A stretch of DNA of 64,000 nucleotides from Pseudomonas sp. H1h (GCF_000633255.1 NZ_AYMJ01000028.1:1-64000), one strand, 5' to 3'; shown: positions 18,286 through 27,763, counted from the first letter of the stretch. Numbers and translations: made by a program. The notes: generated by a model not told the origin, from the letters alone.

Positions 18286-18689
18286 GCGGAGGCTTCCTGC
18301 GTCGCTCGAAACTTATTTATAACTCAGCACTTTGCTTTAGCAAATGTTTCAGCTTGAGCATCCGACCAAGCGAAACCGCTACCGCGCAGTCTTGAACCGA
18401 CCCGAGTGACATCATCCCCGCCACGCCGGATTGCCAAGCCCGCCGGGGCCAGTGTACAAAGGGGCTCGCTGCTGTCCTGAACCCGGCTTCAAACGCGTGA
18501 CTGCCCACGGCGGTTCGCCCTCCGAATCCCGCAAAAACCGTAGCCTATTGGAAAAACGCGACATTTAGTGTCAATATCGCGCCTTCCCCTATTTCGTCGC
18601 CCCGTGCGGCTTACGCCGCAGGTCTCGCCCGTTGTTCACTTAAACAAGGCTTTGAGCATCTGCGGTTTGTAGCAAAAAGGTAGTCAATG
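18286..18689. other. Intergenic region upstream of argF with a conserved-looking segment
   Basis: Four hundred bases. It contains the argF promoter region, a TTTGCT-TT-AGCAAA palindrome near 18334-18347, and a 63-codon frame on the minus strand (18317-18508) that I do not trust as a gene. The segment 18360-18500 is GC-rich and may be structured. I cannot assign an RNA family. Confidence 0.35.
18548..18563 (+). promoter_or_regulatory. Possible ArgR half-site upstream of argF
   Basis: TT-N8-GCGACA is the reverse of the P. aeruginosa ArgR half-site TGTCGC-N8-AA, about 125 bases before the argF start. ArgR repression of anabolic argF is established in P. aeruginosa; the second half-site here is unclear. 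Confidence 0.35.
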
Positions 18690-19610
18690 ATGAGCGCAAG
18701 GCACTTTCTCTCCCTGATGGATTGCACGCCCGAAGAGCTGGTCAGCGTGATCCGTCGAGGCGTTGAGCTCAAGGACCTGCGTAACCGCGGCGTACTGTTC
18801 GAGCCTCTGAAAAACCGCGTCCTGGGGATGATCTTCGAGAAATCCTCGACCCGTACCCGGATCTCTTTCGAGGCCGGCATGATCCAGCTCGGTGGTCAGG
18901 CGATCTTCCTGTCGCCGCGTGACACCCAGCTGGGCCGTGGCGAGCCGATCGGCGACTGCGCCATCGTCATGTCGAGCATGCTCGATGCGGTGATGATCCG
19001 TACCTTTGCCCACAGCACCCTGACCGAATTTGCCGCCAACTCGCGCGTGCCAGTGATCAACGGCCTGTCCGATGACCTGCACCCGTGCCAGTTGCTGGCC
19101 GACATGCAGACGTTCCTTGAGCACCGTGGCTCGATCCAGGGCAAGACGGTGGCCTGGATCGGCGACGGCAACAACATGTGCAACAGCTATATAGAAGCGG
19201 CGATCCAGTTCGACTTCCAGTTGCGCGTTGCCTGCCCCGAAGGCTACGAGCCGAACCCTGAATTCGTGGCCAAGGCCGGCGATCGCGTGACCATCGTCCG
19301 CGATCCAAAGGACGCCGTGCGCGGCGCACATCTGGTGAGCACCGACGTCTGGACCTCGATGGGCCAGGAAGAAGAAACCGCCAAGCGCCTGAAGCTGTTC
19401 GCACCGTTCCAGGTGAACCGCGCCCTGCTCGATCTCGCGGCGGAGGATGTGCTGTTCATGCATTGCCTGCCTGCCCACCGCGGCGAAGAAATCAGCCTCG
19501 ACCTGCTTGATGACCCGCGCTCCGTCGCCTGGGATCAGGCAGAAAACCGTCTCCACGCACAGAAGGCCCTGCTCGAGTTCCTCGTCGAACCGGCATATCA
19601 CCACGCATGA
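18690..19610 (+). CDS. argF: Ornithine carbamoyltransferase, anabolic
   Basis: Makes citrulline from ornithine and carbamoyl phosphate. The 306 residues show the carbamoyl-phosphate loop SSTRTRISFE, the HPCQ motif in DDLHPCQLLADM, and FMHCLPAHRGEE with the catalytic Cys. Two ATG codons stand side by side (18687 and 18690); I take the second, which gives the family N-terminus MSARHFLS. AAAAAGG lies 9 bases before it. Overlaps the ABC ATPase gene by ATGA, an unusual coupling also seen in P. aeruginosa. Confidence 0.96.
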   Translation: MSARHFLSLMDCTPEELVSVIRRGVELKDLRNRGVLFEPLKNRVLGMIFEKSSTRTRISFEAGMIQLGGQAIFLSPRDTQLGRGEPIGDCAIVMSSMLDAVMIRTFAHSTLTEFAANSRVPVINGLSDDLHPCQLLADMQTFLEHRGSIQGKTVAWIGDGNNMCNSYIEAAIQFDFQLRVACPEGYEPNPEFVAKAGDRVTIVRDPKDAVRGAHLVSTDVWTSMGQEEETAKRLKLFAPFQVNRALLDLAAEDVLFMHCLPAHRGEEISLDLLDDPRSVAWDQAENRLHAQKALLEFLVEPAYHHA

Positions 19611-20716
19611 GCCATGAATTACTGCTGAACCTGCGCAACCTCGCTTGCGGCTATCAAGATCAACGCGTGGTGCAGAACCTCAATCTGCACCTCAACGCCG
19701 GCGACATCGGCTGCCTGCTCGGTTCGTCTGGCTGCGGCAAGACCACCACCCTGCGCGCCATTGCCGGTTTTGAACCGGTGCACGAAGGGGAAATCCAGCT
19801 GGGTGGCGAGACCATTTCCAGCGCCGGTTTCACCCTGGCCCCGGAGAAACGCCGGATCGGCATGGTGTTCCAGGACTACGCGCTGTTCCCGCACCTGAGC
19901 GTCGCGGACAACATCGCCTTCGGTATCCGCAAGCACCCGAACAAGGAGCGCGTTACCGAAGAGCTGCTGGAACTGGTCAACCTGAAAAACCTCGGCAAGC
20001 GCTTCCCCCACGAGCTGTCCGGCGGCCAGCAACAGCGTGTCGCCCTCGCCCGCGCCCTGGCGCCGGAACCGCAACTGCTGCTGCTCGACGAGCCGTTCTC
20101 CAATCTCGACGGCGAGCTGCGGCGCAAGCTCAGCCACGAAGTGCGCGACATCCTCAAGGCCCGTGGCACCAGTGCGATTCTGGTCACCCACGACCAGGAA
20201 GAAGCCTTCGCCGTAAGCGATCACGTCGGCGTGTTCAAGGAAGGCCGGCTGGAGCAGTGGGATACGCCTTACAACCTCTACCACGAGCCGGCGACACCGT
20301 TCGTGGCGAGCTTCATCGGCCAGGGCTACTTCATTCGCGGCCAGCTCGGCAGCCCGGAATCGGTGCAGACTGAACTGGGCGAACTGCGCGGCAACCGGGC
20401 TTACACCTGGCCAGTAGGCGGTGCGGTGGATGTGTTGCTGCGTCCGGATGACATCGTTTATGCGCCCGACAGTGCACTCAAAGCACGGATCGTCGGCAAG
20501 ACCTTCCTCGGCGCCTCGACCCTGTACCGCCTGCAACTGCCGACGGGCGCGCAGCTGGAATCGATTTTTCCGAGCCATGCGGATCATCAGGTGGGTGCGG
20601 ATGTCGGAATACGTGTTGCCGCCGAACACCTCGTCCTGTTCCAGGCCAGCGGCAGTACCGCGGCACAGATCCCGGCTGCGGAAAACGGCGTCCGCCGCTA
20701 CAGCGCCGCCCTCTGA
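19607..20716 (+). CDS. ABC transporter ATP-binding protein, Fe3+/spermidine-type
   Basis: ATPase of 369 residues with Walker A GSSGCGKTTT (39-48), Q-loop VFQDYALFPH, signature LSGGQQQR, Walker B LLLLDEP and the switch His in LVTHDQEE. A C-terminal TOBE-type regulatory domain follows from about residue 235. The subgroup is FbpC/PotA-like, for iron or polyamines. No permease or binding-protein genes lie nearby, so it either serves components encoded elsewhere or has another role. Translationally coupled to argF. Confidence 0.88.
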   Translation: MSHELLLNLRNLACGYQDQRVVQNLNLHLNAGDIGCLLGSSGCGKTTTLRAIAGFEPVHEGEIQLGGETISSAGFTLAPEKRRIGMVFQDYALFPHLSVADNIAFGIRKHPNKERVTEELLELVNLKNLGKRFPHELSGGQQQRVALARALAPEPQLLLLDEPFSNLDGELRRKLSHEVRDILKARGTSAILVTHDQEEAFAVSDHVGVFKEGRLEQWDTPYNLYHEPATPFVASFIGQGYFIRGQLGSPESVQTELGELRGNRAYTWPVGGAVDVLLRPDDIVYAPDSALKARIVGKTFLGASTLYRLQLPTGAQLESIFPSHADHQVGADVGIRVAAEHLVLFQASGSTAAQIPAAENGVRRYSAAL

Positions 20717-20735
20717 TCCGTCCCGGATCAAAACT

Positions 20736-20824
20736 GTGGGAGCGGGCTTGCTCGCGAATGCGGTGCGTCAGTCAACTGATGATGGTGGCTGATACACCGC
20801 ATTCGCGAGCAAGCCCGCTCCCAC
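20736..20824. repeat. REPIN, type I
   Basis: GTGGGAGCGGGCTTGCTCGC and its exact inverse face each other across a spacer of about 45 bases, between two convergent genes. Confidence 0.9.
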
Positions 20825-20837
20825 ATTTGTTTCGGGT

Positions 20838-21620
20838 TCATCCCAGGAATAATGTACCGCTGGCCACCAGCGTCGCATTCCCGCCAATCTTCACCCGCTC
20901 ACCCTCCAGCCGACAAAACAACTCCCCGCCCCGCGCCGAACGCTGGCATGCGGTCAGGCTCGACTTGCCCAGGCGTTTGGACCAGTACGGAATCAGGCTG
21001 CAATGCGTCGAGCCGGTCACCGGGTCTTCATTGATGCCGATCGCCGGAGCGAAGTAGCGCGAGACGAAATCATGCTGATTACCGCGCGCCGTCACGATCG
21101 CGCCGAGCCAAGGCAGTTTGGCCAGCGCGACCATGTCCGGCTTGCAGTCGAGCACTGCCTGCTCCGACTCCAGCACCACGAACAACTCATTGGAACCGAG
21201 CACATCCACCGCCTCGACCCCCAGCGCGCGCTCGACATCCAGCGTCACGCCGATTTCCGAAGGCACGATCGACGGGAAGTCCAGCCACAGGCGATCTCCC
21301 TCGCGACTGACGCTCAACGGCCCGGACTTGCAGATGAAGTCCAGACGCTCGGCTTGCTCCTTATGGACCTCGAACAACACATAGGCGCTGGCCAGCGTCG
21401 CATGCCCGCACAACGGCACTTCGGTGGTCGGGGTGAACCAGCGGATATGCCACACCGCCCCTTCGCGGACCACGAAAGCGGTTTCCGCCAGATTGTGTTC
21501 GGCGGCGATCTTCTGCATCAACTCATCCGCGAGCCATGCATCGAGGCGATAGACCATGGCCGGGTTGCCACTGAACGGCTGGTCACTGAACGCGTCCACC
21601 TGATAAAACTCGAGCTGCAT
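20838..21620 (-). CDS. PhzF-family isomerase
   Basis: A 260-residue protein with the diaminopimelate-epimerase-like fold. It opens with YQVDAFSDQPFSGNPAMV and has the active-site Glu in AEHNLAETAFV and CGHATLASAYVLF. The family includes the phenazine isomerase PhzF and E. coli YddE; there are no other phenazine genes here, so the substrate is unknown. It is convergent with the ABC ATPase gene, with a REPIN between. Confidence 0.9.
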   Translation of the reverse strand: MQLEFYQVDAFSDQPFSGNPAMVYRLDAWLADELMQKIAAEHNLAETAFVVREGAVWHIRWFTPTTEVPLCGHATLASAYVLFEVHKEQAERLDFICKSGPLSVSREGDRLWLDFPSIVPSEIGVTLDVERALGVEAVDVLGSNELFVVLESEQAVLDCKPDMVALAKLPWLGAIVTARGNQHDFVSRYFAPAIGINEDPVTGSTHCSLIPYWSKRLGKSSLTACQRSARGGELFCRLEGERVKIGGNATLVASGTLFLG

Positions 21621-21715
21621 AACCTTCTCCCTAAGTCAGTCGGCAGAGCATGCAGCCCGGACCAGATCGGCGCCAGTGACAGAACCGGTCAATTTTCTTC
21701 ATACAGCAATGAGCA

Positions 21716-22186
21716 CTAGGCGCGACCGATGTCGGCGAACCTGGCCTGAGTGTGTTCGGCCAGCACGGCTGGCGCGAGTTCGACTTCCAGCCCACGCCGG
21801 CCGGCACTGACATAAATAGTCGCAAAACCCTGAGCCGAGTTATCGATGAAGGTGCGCAGGCGTTTCTTCTGTCCCAGCGGGCTGATGCCGCCCAACAGAT
21901 AACCCGTGGAACGCTGTGCAGCGGCGGGGTCGGCCATCTCGACTTTCTTCACCCCTGCCGCCTGTGCCAGGCCCTTGAGGTCGAGACTTCCGACGACCGG
22001 CACGACGGCCACCAGCAATTCACCTTTCTCACTGGCGGCCAGCAGCGTCTTGAACACCTGCGCAGGCTCCAATGCCAGTTTTTCCGCGGCCTCCAGCCCA
22101 TAGGACGCAGCCTTGGGGTCATGTTCGTAACTGTGCACGCGATGTTCGGCACGAACTTTTTTCAACAAGTCCAACGCAGGGGTCAT
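21716..22186 (-). CDS. ybaK: Cys-tRNA(Pro)/Cys-tRNA(Cys) deacylase
   Basis: Editing protein that hydrolyses Cys mischarged on tRNA-Pro. The 156 residues show the conserved catalytic Lys in AQVFKTLLA, the family run GVKKVEMADPAAAQRSTGYL and GGISPLGQKK. The family is 155-165 residues long, so it is complete. Separate from phzF by about 95 bases. Confidence 0.93.
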   Translation of the reverse strand: MTPALDLLKKVRAEHRVHSYEHDPKAASYGLEAAEKLALEPAQVFKTLLAASEKGELLVAVVPVVGSLDLKGLAQAAGVKKVEMADPAAAQRSTGYLLGGISPLGQKKRLRTFIDNSAQGFATIYVSAGRRGLEVELAPAVLAEHTQARFADIGRA

Positions 22187-22401
22187 GGCAGCTCCAGGCT
22201 CGGCATCAACAGAAAAAACCTGTGCCGGATTCTAGGCCATCACACCGTAAAAGGCTCTACCACAAGCCCCGATTCCCGGGCTTCGCAGCCACAGCGCAGG
22301 GCTACCGCCGCAGTCATCCGCGAGATCATTCAGGCGACTGATAGTTTAATTGTGACCGATGGTTCACTTTCGACCTTTGACAGGTTTGTTTCTTGTCTAT
22401 A

Positions 22402-22415
22402 TTTTTTCGAATCTG
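22402..22415 (+). promoter_or_regulatory. Possible GlpR half-operator in the glpF promoter region
   Basis: TTTTTTCGAATC in an AT-rich stretch about 140 bases before glpF resembles the GlpR half-site ATGTTCGA. The 362-base gap 22187-22548 shows no gene and must contain the glpF promoter. Confidence 0.35.
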
Positions 22416-22548
22416 AATAATGTAAGAATTATCATCATCGCAGCACCCAGCAGTAAACCGGGAACAGGATGGGGATCCTGCCTCGGGGAAAATCGCGCTC
22501 TGCCTTGTCGGCAAACGCGTCAGACAACAACAAAAATCGAGGCTTTCA

Positions 22549-23400
22549 ATGACAACTGCTTTACAGCAACCATCGCTCCGCGGCCAATGCCTGGCCGAAT
22601 TTCTGGGTACTGCACTTCTGATCTTTTTTGGCACCGGCTGTGTCGCCGCGCTCAAAGTCGCGGGCGCCAGCTTTGGCCTGTGGGAAATCAGCATCATCTG
22701 GGGCGTCGGCGTGAGCATGGCGATCTACTTGACCGCCGGGGTTTCCGGCGCGCATCTGAACCCTGCCGTGAGCATTGCCCTGAGCATTTTCGCTGACTTC
22801 GAAAAGCGCAAACTGCCGTTCTACATCCTGTCGCAGATCGCCGGCGCCTTCTGCGGCGCGCTGTTGGTTTACACGCTGTACAGCAACCTGTTCTTCGATT
22901 ACGAACAAACCCATCACATGATTCGCGGATCAGCCGCCAGCCTTGAGCTGGCCTCGGTGTTCTCGACGTTCCCCAATCCAGTGCTGTCCACCGCCCAGGC
23001 GTTCCTGGTCGAGATGATCATCACCGCGATCCTGATGGGCGTGATCATGGCCTTGACCGACGACAACAACGGCCTGCCGAAAGGCCCGATGGCACCGCTG
23101 CTGATCGGCTTGCTGATCGCGGTGATCGGCAGCTCGATGGGCCCGCTGACCGGTTTTGCGATGAACCCGGCGCGTGACTTCGGTCCGAAACTGATGACTT
23201 TCTTCGCCGGCTGGGGTGAAATTTCCTTCACTGGCGGCCGTGATATTCCGTACTTCCTGATTCCGATTTTTGCACCGATTGTCGGTGCCTGCCTCGGCGC
23301 TGCCGGGTATCGCGGGCTCATCGCCCGTCACCTGACCGGCGCCACACCTGCTACAAAGGATGCAGAACCGGCCATTGACGGCAAACCAAGAACTTCTTGA
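22549..23400 (+). CDS. glpF: Glycerol uptake facilitator (aquaglyceroporin)
   Basis: Inner-membrane channel for glycerol, 283 residues and six membrane helices. The two pore motifs are NPAVS (residues about 73-77) and NPARD (about 206-210); the Asp after the second NPAR is characteristic of glycerol-conducting members. It opens the glpFKRD cluster. A hairpin separates it from glpK. Confidence 0.96.
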   Translation: MTTALQQPSLRGQCLAEFLGTALLIFFGTGCVAALKVAGASFGLWEISIIWGVGVSMAIYLTAGVSGAHLNPAVSIALSIFADFEKRKLPFYILSQIAGAFCGALLVYTLYSNLFFDYEQTHHMIRGSAASLELASVFSTFPNPVLSTAQAFLVEMIITAILMGVIMALTDDNNGLPKGPMAPLLIGLLIAVIGSSMGPLTGFAMNPARDFGPKLMTFFAGWGEISFTGGRDIPYFLIPIFAPIVGACLGAAGYRGLIARHLTGATPATKDAEPAIDGKPRTS

Positions 23401-23407
23401 AACAGTC

Positions 23408-23440
23408 GGCGCGGGTTCCTGCCCATTTCGAACCCGCGCC
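23408..23440 (+). other. Intercistronic hairpin between glpF and glpK
   Basis: GGCGCGGGTTC and GAACCCGCGCC form an 11-bp perfect stem. No T run follows, so it probably stabilises or processes the mRNA, or attenuates it, and is not a normal terminator. Confidence 0.6.
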
Positions 23441-23478
23441 ACGGCCCACTCTCCCTTATTTCGTCCAAGGCAATCGAC

Positions 23479-24981
23479 ATGACCGACATTCAGAATAAGA
23501 ACTACATCATTGCCCTCGATCAGGGTACGACCAGCTCCCGCGCGATCATTTTCGACCGCGACGCGAACGTGGTCTGCACCGCCCAGCGCGAATTCGCTCA
23601 GCACTATCCGCAAGCCGGTTGGGTCGAACACGACCCGATGGAAATTTTCGCCACCCAGAGCGCGGTGATGGTTGAAGCGCTGGCCCAGGCCGGTCTGCAT
23701 CACGACCAGGTGGCCGCCATCGGCATCACCAACCAGCGTGAAACCACCGTGGTCTGGGACAAGACCACCGGCCGTCCGGTGTACAACGCCATCGTCTGGC
23801 AGTGCCGTCGCAGCACCGAGATCTGCCAGCAGCTCAAGCGTGACGGCCACGAAGAATACATCCGCGACAACACCGGTCTGGTCACCGACCCGTACTTCTC
23901 CGGCACCAAGCTGAAGTGGATCCTCGACAACGTCGAAGGCAGCCGCGAGCGTGCGCGCAACGGCGAACTGCTGTTCGGCACCGTCGACAGCTGGTTGATC
24001 TGGAAATTCACCGGCGGCAAAGTGCACGTCACCGACTACACCAACGCCTCGCGCACCATGCTCTTCAACATCCATTCGCTGGAATGGGATTCGAAGATGC
24101 TGGAAATCCTCGACATCCCGCGCGAGATGCTTCCGCAAGTCAAAGCCTCTTCGGAAATCTACGGCCGCACCAAGAGCGGCATCGCCATCGGCGGTATTGC
24201 CGGTGACCAGCAAGCCGCGCTGTTCGGCCAGATGTGCGTCGAGCCGGGCCAGGCAAAAAACACCTACGGCACCGGCTGCTTCCTGCTGATGAACACCGGC
24301 GACAAAGCGGTTAAATCCCAGCACGGCATGCTCACCACCATCGCTTGCGGCCCGCGTGGCGAAGTGGCCTACGCGCTGGAAGGCGCGGTGTTCAACGGCG
24401 GTTCGACCGTGCAGTGGCTGCGTGATGAACTGAAGATCATCAACGACGCCCACGACACCGAATACTTCGCCAATAAAGTGAAGGACAGCAACGGCGTGTA
24501 CCTGGTGCCGGCCTTCACCGGTCTGGGCGCTCCTTACTGGGACCCGTATGCCCGTGGCGCGCTGTTCGGCCTGACCCGCGGCGTGCGCGTTGATCACATC
24601 ATCCGCGCCGCGCTGGAATCGATCGCCTACCAGACCCGTGACGTCCTCGACGCGATGCAACAGGACTCTGGCGAACGCCTCAAGGCCCTGCGTGTGGACG
24701 GTGGTGCGGTGGCGAACAACTTCCTCATGCAGTTCCAGGCCGACATCCTCGGCACTCAAGTTGAACGCCCGCAAATGCGCGAAACCACGGCACTCGGTGC
24801 AGCGTATCTGGCCGGTCTGGCGTGCGGCTTCTGGGGCAGCCTGGAAGAACTGCGCGGCAAGGCAGTGATCGAGCGCGAGTTCGAGCCGAGCCTGGACGAA
24901 GTCGAGAAAGAGAAACTGTACAAAGGCTGGAAAAAAGCCGTCAGCCGTACCCGTGACTGGGCGCGCGAAGACGCTGAATAA
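23479..24981 (+). CDS. glpK: Glycerol kinase
   Basis: Phosphorylates glycerol to sn-glycerol-3-phosphate. The 500 residues begin with the phosphate-binding DQGTTSSRAIIFD; GYGTGCF-like and FGK-family signatures YGTGCFLLMNTG and GGAVANNFLMQFQADIL are present. FNGGSTVQWLRDEL and EVEYAL-type regions fit the long bacterial kinase. Transcribed with glpF, 78 bases after it. Confidence 0.97.
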   Translation: MTDIQNKNYIIALDQGTTSSRAIIFDRDANVVCTAQREFAQHYPQAGWVEHDPMEIFATQSAVMVEALAQAGLHHDQVAAIGITNQRETTVVWDKTTGRPVYNAIVWQCRRSTEICQQLKRDGHEEYIRDNTGLVTDPYFSGTKLKWILDNVEGSRERARNGELLFGTVDSWLIWKFTGGKVHVTDYTNASRTMLFNIHSLEWDSKMLEILDIPREMLPQVKASSEIYGRTKSGIAIGGIAGDQQAALFGQMCVEPGQAKNTYGTGCFLLMNTGDKAVKSQHGMLTTIACGPRGEVAYALEGAVFNGGSTVQWLRDELKIINDAHDTEYFANKVKDSNGVYLVPAFTGLGAPYWDPYARGALFGLTRGVRVDHIIRAALESIAYQTRDVLDAMQQDSGERLKALRVDGGAVANNFLMQFQADILGTQVERPQMRETTALGAAYLAGLACGFWGSLEELRGKAVIEREFEPSLDEVEKEKLYKGWKKAVSRTRDWAREDAE

Positions 24982-25076
24982 GCCAACCTTCAGATCCAGA
25001 CAGGCATCTAACTGGTAGGGAGCGGATTCCTGCGGCATCATGGGCAAATTTTGCACGGCAGCCCAAAGGAAGCCCC

Positions 25077-25832
25077 ATGAATCTGCCTCCCCGTCAGCAG
25101 CAAATCCTCGAGCTGGTCCGCGAACGCGGCTATGTGAGCATCGAGGAAATGGCCACGCTGTTCGTTGTTACCCCGCAAACCATCCGCCGTGACATCAATC
25201 AGCTCGCGGAAGCCAATCTGCTGCGTCGCTACCATGGCGGCGCCGCGTACGATTCCAGCGTCGAAAACACCGCCTATGCGATGCGCGCCGATCAGATGCG
25301 CGATGAAAAACAACGCATCGGTGAAGCCATCGCGGCACAAATCCCCGATCACGCCTCGCTGTTCATCAACATCGGCACCACCACCGAATCGATTGCCCGC
25401 GCCCTGCTCAACCACAACCATCTGAAAATCATCACCAACAACCTGCACGTGGCGTCGATGCTCAGTGCCAAGGATGATTTCGATGTGCTGCTGACCGGCG
25501 GTAACGTGCGCCGTGACGGCGGTGTGGTCGGCCAGGCGAGCGTGGACTTCATCAATCAGTTCAAGGTGGATTTTGCGCTGGTGGGCATCAGCGGCATCGA
25601 CGAAGACGGCAGCCTGCTCGACTTCGATTATCAGGAAGTGCGCGTCTCTCAAGCGATCATTGCCAATGCACGGCAGGTGATCCTGGCGGCCGACTCCAGC
25701 AAGTTCGGGCGTAATGCGATGATTCGCCTTGGCCCGATCAGCCTGATCGATTGCCTGGTGACCGATCAGCAGCCGGTGCCGGCACTGGCGCAGCTGCTGA
25801 GCCAGCACAAGATTCGCCTGGAAGTGGTTTAA
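25077..25832 (+). CDS. glpR: Glycerol-3-phosphate regulon repressor, DeoR family
   Basis: Repressor of the glp genes, released by glycerol-3-phosphate. The 251 residues have an N-terminal DeoR winged helix (about 6-58, VTPQTIRRDINQLAEANLL) and a C-terminal sugar-phosphate-binding domain with NIGTTTESIARAL and VGISGIDEDGSLLDFD. Gene order glpF-glpK-glpR-glpD fixes the identity. The operator before glpD is plainly visible. Confidence 0.95.
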   Translation: MNLPPRQQQILELVRERGYVSIEEMATLFVVTPQTIRRDINQLAEANLLRRYHGGAAYDSSVENTAYAMRADQMRDEKQRIGEAIAAQIPDHASLFINIGTTTESIARALLNHNHLKIITNNLHVASMLSAKDDFDVLLTGGNVRRDGGVVGQASVDFINQFKVDFALVGISGIDEDGSLLDFDYQEVRVSQAIIANARQVILAADSSKFGRNAMIRLGPISLIDCLVTDQQPVPALAQLLSQHKIRLEVV

Positions 25833-25864
25833 CCCTTTTACGCTTCACTGTTTGCAAGGGCCTC

Positions 25865-25957
25865 TTCGCGAGCAAGCCCGCTCCCACAGTGGGATGAGAG
25901 GGGCTGACAAATCTTGTGGCTGGCTCAAATCCCCGTGGGAGCGGGCTTGCTCGCGAA
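25865..25957. repeat. REPIN, type I
   Basis: TTCGCGAGCAAGCCCGCTCC at the left and its inverse at the right, with about 47 bases between, in the glpR-glpD spacer (25833-26154). Confidence 0.88.
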
Positions 25958-26003
25958 GAGGTACTTACAAACAGCACATCTCTAGCGCTCTCGCGCGCCT
26001 CTC

Positions 26004-26115
26004 ATGTTCGAAAATTTTCTTTTAGCCGTCCTTCGATGAGTTTTTTCAATCGAAGTCGACTGGCTGTGCGCGTCTTTATGGGCTACCATTTTCGCAAATG
26101 AACATTTATGTTCGA
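26004..26115 (+). promoter_or_regulatory. GlpR operators before glpD
   Basis: Two copies of ATGTTCGA, the GlpR half-site known from E. coli, occur at 26004-26011 and 26108-26115. The second is part of a near-perfect palindrome, TGAACAT-TT-ATGTTCG (26099-26114), 40 bases before the glpD start. Spacing of about 100 bases between them would allow looping. Confidence 0.6.
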
Positions 26116-26154
26116 TTTCCAAGACAGAAAATCAAAAGAGCCCGAGGCCAGCCG

Positions 26155-27690
26155 ATGTCCACATCTACCTTGCGTACGCCCCCTATCGCCGAGATCTACG
26201 ATGTTGCCGTGATTGGCGGCGGGATCAATGGAGTGGGGATCGCAGCGGATGCCGCCGGTCGCGGTCTTTCGGTGTTCCTTTGCGAAAAGGACGACCTGGC
26301 CAGCCACACCTCGTCGGCCAGCAGCAAGCTGATCCACGGTGGCCTGCGCTACCTCGAACACTACGAATTCCGTCTGGTGCGTGAAGCACTGGCCGAGCGC
26401 GAAGTACTGCTGGCCAAGGCGCCGCACATCGTCAAGCCGATGCGCTTCGTGCTGCCGCACCGTCCGCACCTGCGTCCGGCATGGATGATCCGCGCCGGCC
26501 TGTTCCTTTATGACAACCTCGGCAAGCGCGAAAAACTGCCGGGTTCGAAAAGCCTGAAGTTCGGCGCTGACAGCGCGCTGAAAAGTGAAATCACCAAGGG
26601 TTTCGAATACTCCGATTGCTGGGTCGATGACGCCCGCCTCGTGGTGCTGAACGCCATGGCCGCCCGGGAAAAAGGCGCCCATGTCCACACCCAGACCCGT
26701 TGCGTCAGCGCCCGCCGTGCCAAAGGCCTGTGGCACCTGAACCTGGAGCGCGCCGACGGCAGCCTGTTTTCGATCACCGCCAAAGCGCTGGTGAACGCCG
26801 CCGGCCCATGGGTCGCCAAGTTCATCCGTGACGACCTGAAGATGGAATCGCCATACGGCATTCGTCTGATTCAGGGCAGCCACATCATCGTGCCAAAACT
26901 GTACGAAGGTGATCACGCGCACATCCTGCAAAACGAAGATCAGCGCATCGTCTTCACCATTCCGTACCTGAACCACTTCACCCTGATTGGCACCACCGAC
27001 CGCGAATACACTGGCGATCCGGCCAAAGTGGCGATCACCGACGGCGAAACCGACTACCTGCTCAAAGTGGTCAATGCCCACTTCAAGAAGCAGATCAGCC
27101 GAGACGACATCCAGCACAGCTACTCCGGCGTGCGCCCGCTGTGCAACGACGAATCCGACAATCCGTCAGCCGTGACCCGCGACTACACCTTGGCCCTGTC
27201 CGGCAGCGCGGAAGAAGCGCCGCTGTTGTCGGTGTTCGGCGGCAAGCTGACCACCTACCGCAAGCTCGCCGAATCGGCGATGGCCCAGTTGATGCCGTAC
27301 TTCACTCAGATGCGTCCGAGCTGGACCGCCACCGCCGCCCTGCCCGGCGGTGAAGACATGACCACCCCGCAAGCCTTGAGCGCGCAGATCCGCGACAAGT
27401 TCGACTTCGTGCCAACCGAGATCGCCCGCCGCTGGGCCACCACCTACGGCAGCCGCACCTGGCGCATGCTCGAAGGTGTGGAAACCCTGGCCGACATGGG
27501 CGAACACCTCGGCGGCGGGCTCTACACCCGTGAAGTCGACTACCTGTGCAGCGAAGAATGGGCGACCACTGCGCACGACATTCTGTGGCGTCGCAGCAAA
27601 CTGGGCCTGTTCACCACCCCGGCTGAGCAAGAGAAGCTGGCAGCGTACCTGGGCAAGGTCGAGCAGAACCGCAAGATTGAAGCGGCCTGA
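26155..27690 (+). CDS. glpD: Aerobic glycerol-3-phosphate dehydrogenase
   Basis: Membrane-associated FAD enzyme that oxidises glycerol-3-phosphate to dihydroxyacetone phosphate and feeds the quinone pool. The 511 residues start with the FAD-binding VIGGGINGVGIAADAAGRG and include SSKLIHGGLRYLE; the C-terminal cap domain is present. The frame is open back to 26098, but that upstream ATG lies inside the GlpR operator; MSTSTLRTPP at 26155 is the likely start. Confidence 0.96.
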   Translation: MSTSTLRTPPIAEIYDVAVIGGGINGVGIAADAAGRGLSVFLCEKDDLASHTSSASSKLIHGGLRYLEHYEFRLVREALAEREVLLAKAPHIVKPMRFVLPHRPHLRPAWMIRAGLFLYDNLGKREKLPGSKSLKFGADSALKSEITKGFEYSDCWVDDARLVVLNAMAAREKGAHVHTQTRCVSARRAKGLWHLNLERADGSLFSITAKALVNAAGPWVAKFIRDDLKMESPYGIRLIQGSHIIVPKLYEGDHAHILQNEDQRIVFTIPYLNHFTLIGTTDREYTGDPAKVAITDGETDYLLKVVNAHFKKQISRDDIQHSYSGVRPLCNDESDNPSAVTRDYTLALSGSAEEAPLLSVFGGKLTTYRKLAESAMAQLMPYFTQMRPSWTATAALPGGEDMTTPQALSAQIRDKFDFVPTEIARRWATTYGSRTWRMLEGVETLADMGEHLGGGLYTREVDYLCSEEWATTAHDILWRRSKLGLFTTPAEQEKLAAYLGKVEQNRKIEAA

Positions 27691-27710
27691 TCCACTGGCC
27701 GATTGATAAG

Positions 27711-27745
27711 AAGCCCCTGAATCTCACGATTCAGGGGCTTTTTTA
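27711..27745 (+). terminator. Terminator of glpD
   Basis: AAGCCCCTGAATC-TCAC-GATTCAGGGGCTT followed by a T run, 20 bases after the stop. Confidence 0.9.
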
Positions 27746-27763
27746 TAGGTCGTACTCCCTCCC

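Noticed and set aside
18317..18508. 63-codon gene upstream of argF on the minus strand
   Set aside because: No ribosome site, no conserved domain recognised; kept only as part of the intergenic description.
22930..25056. Open frame of 708 codons opposite glpF and glpK
   Set aside because: Antisense to two conserved genes and crossing their boundary; low-complexity translation.
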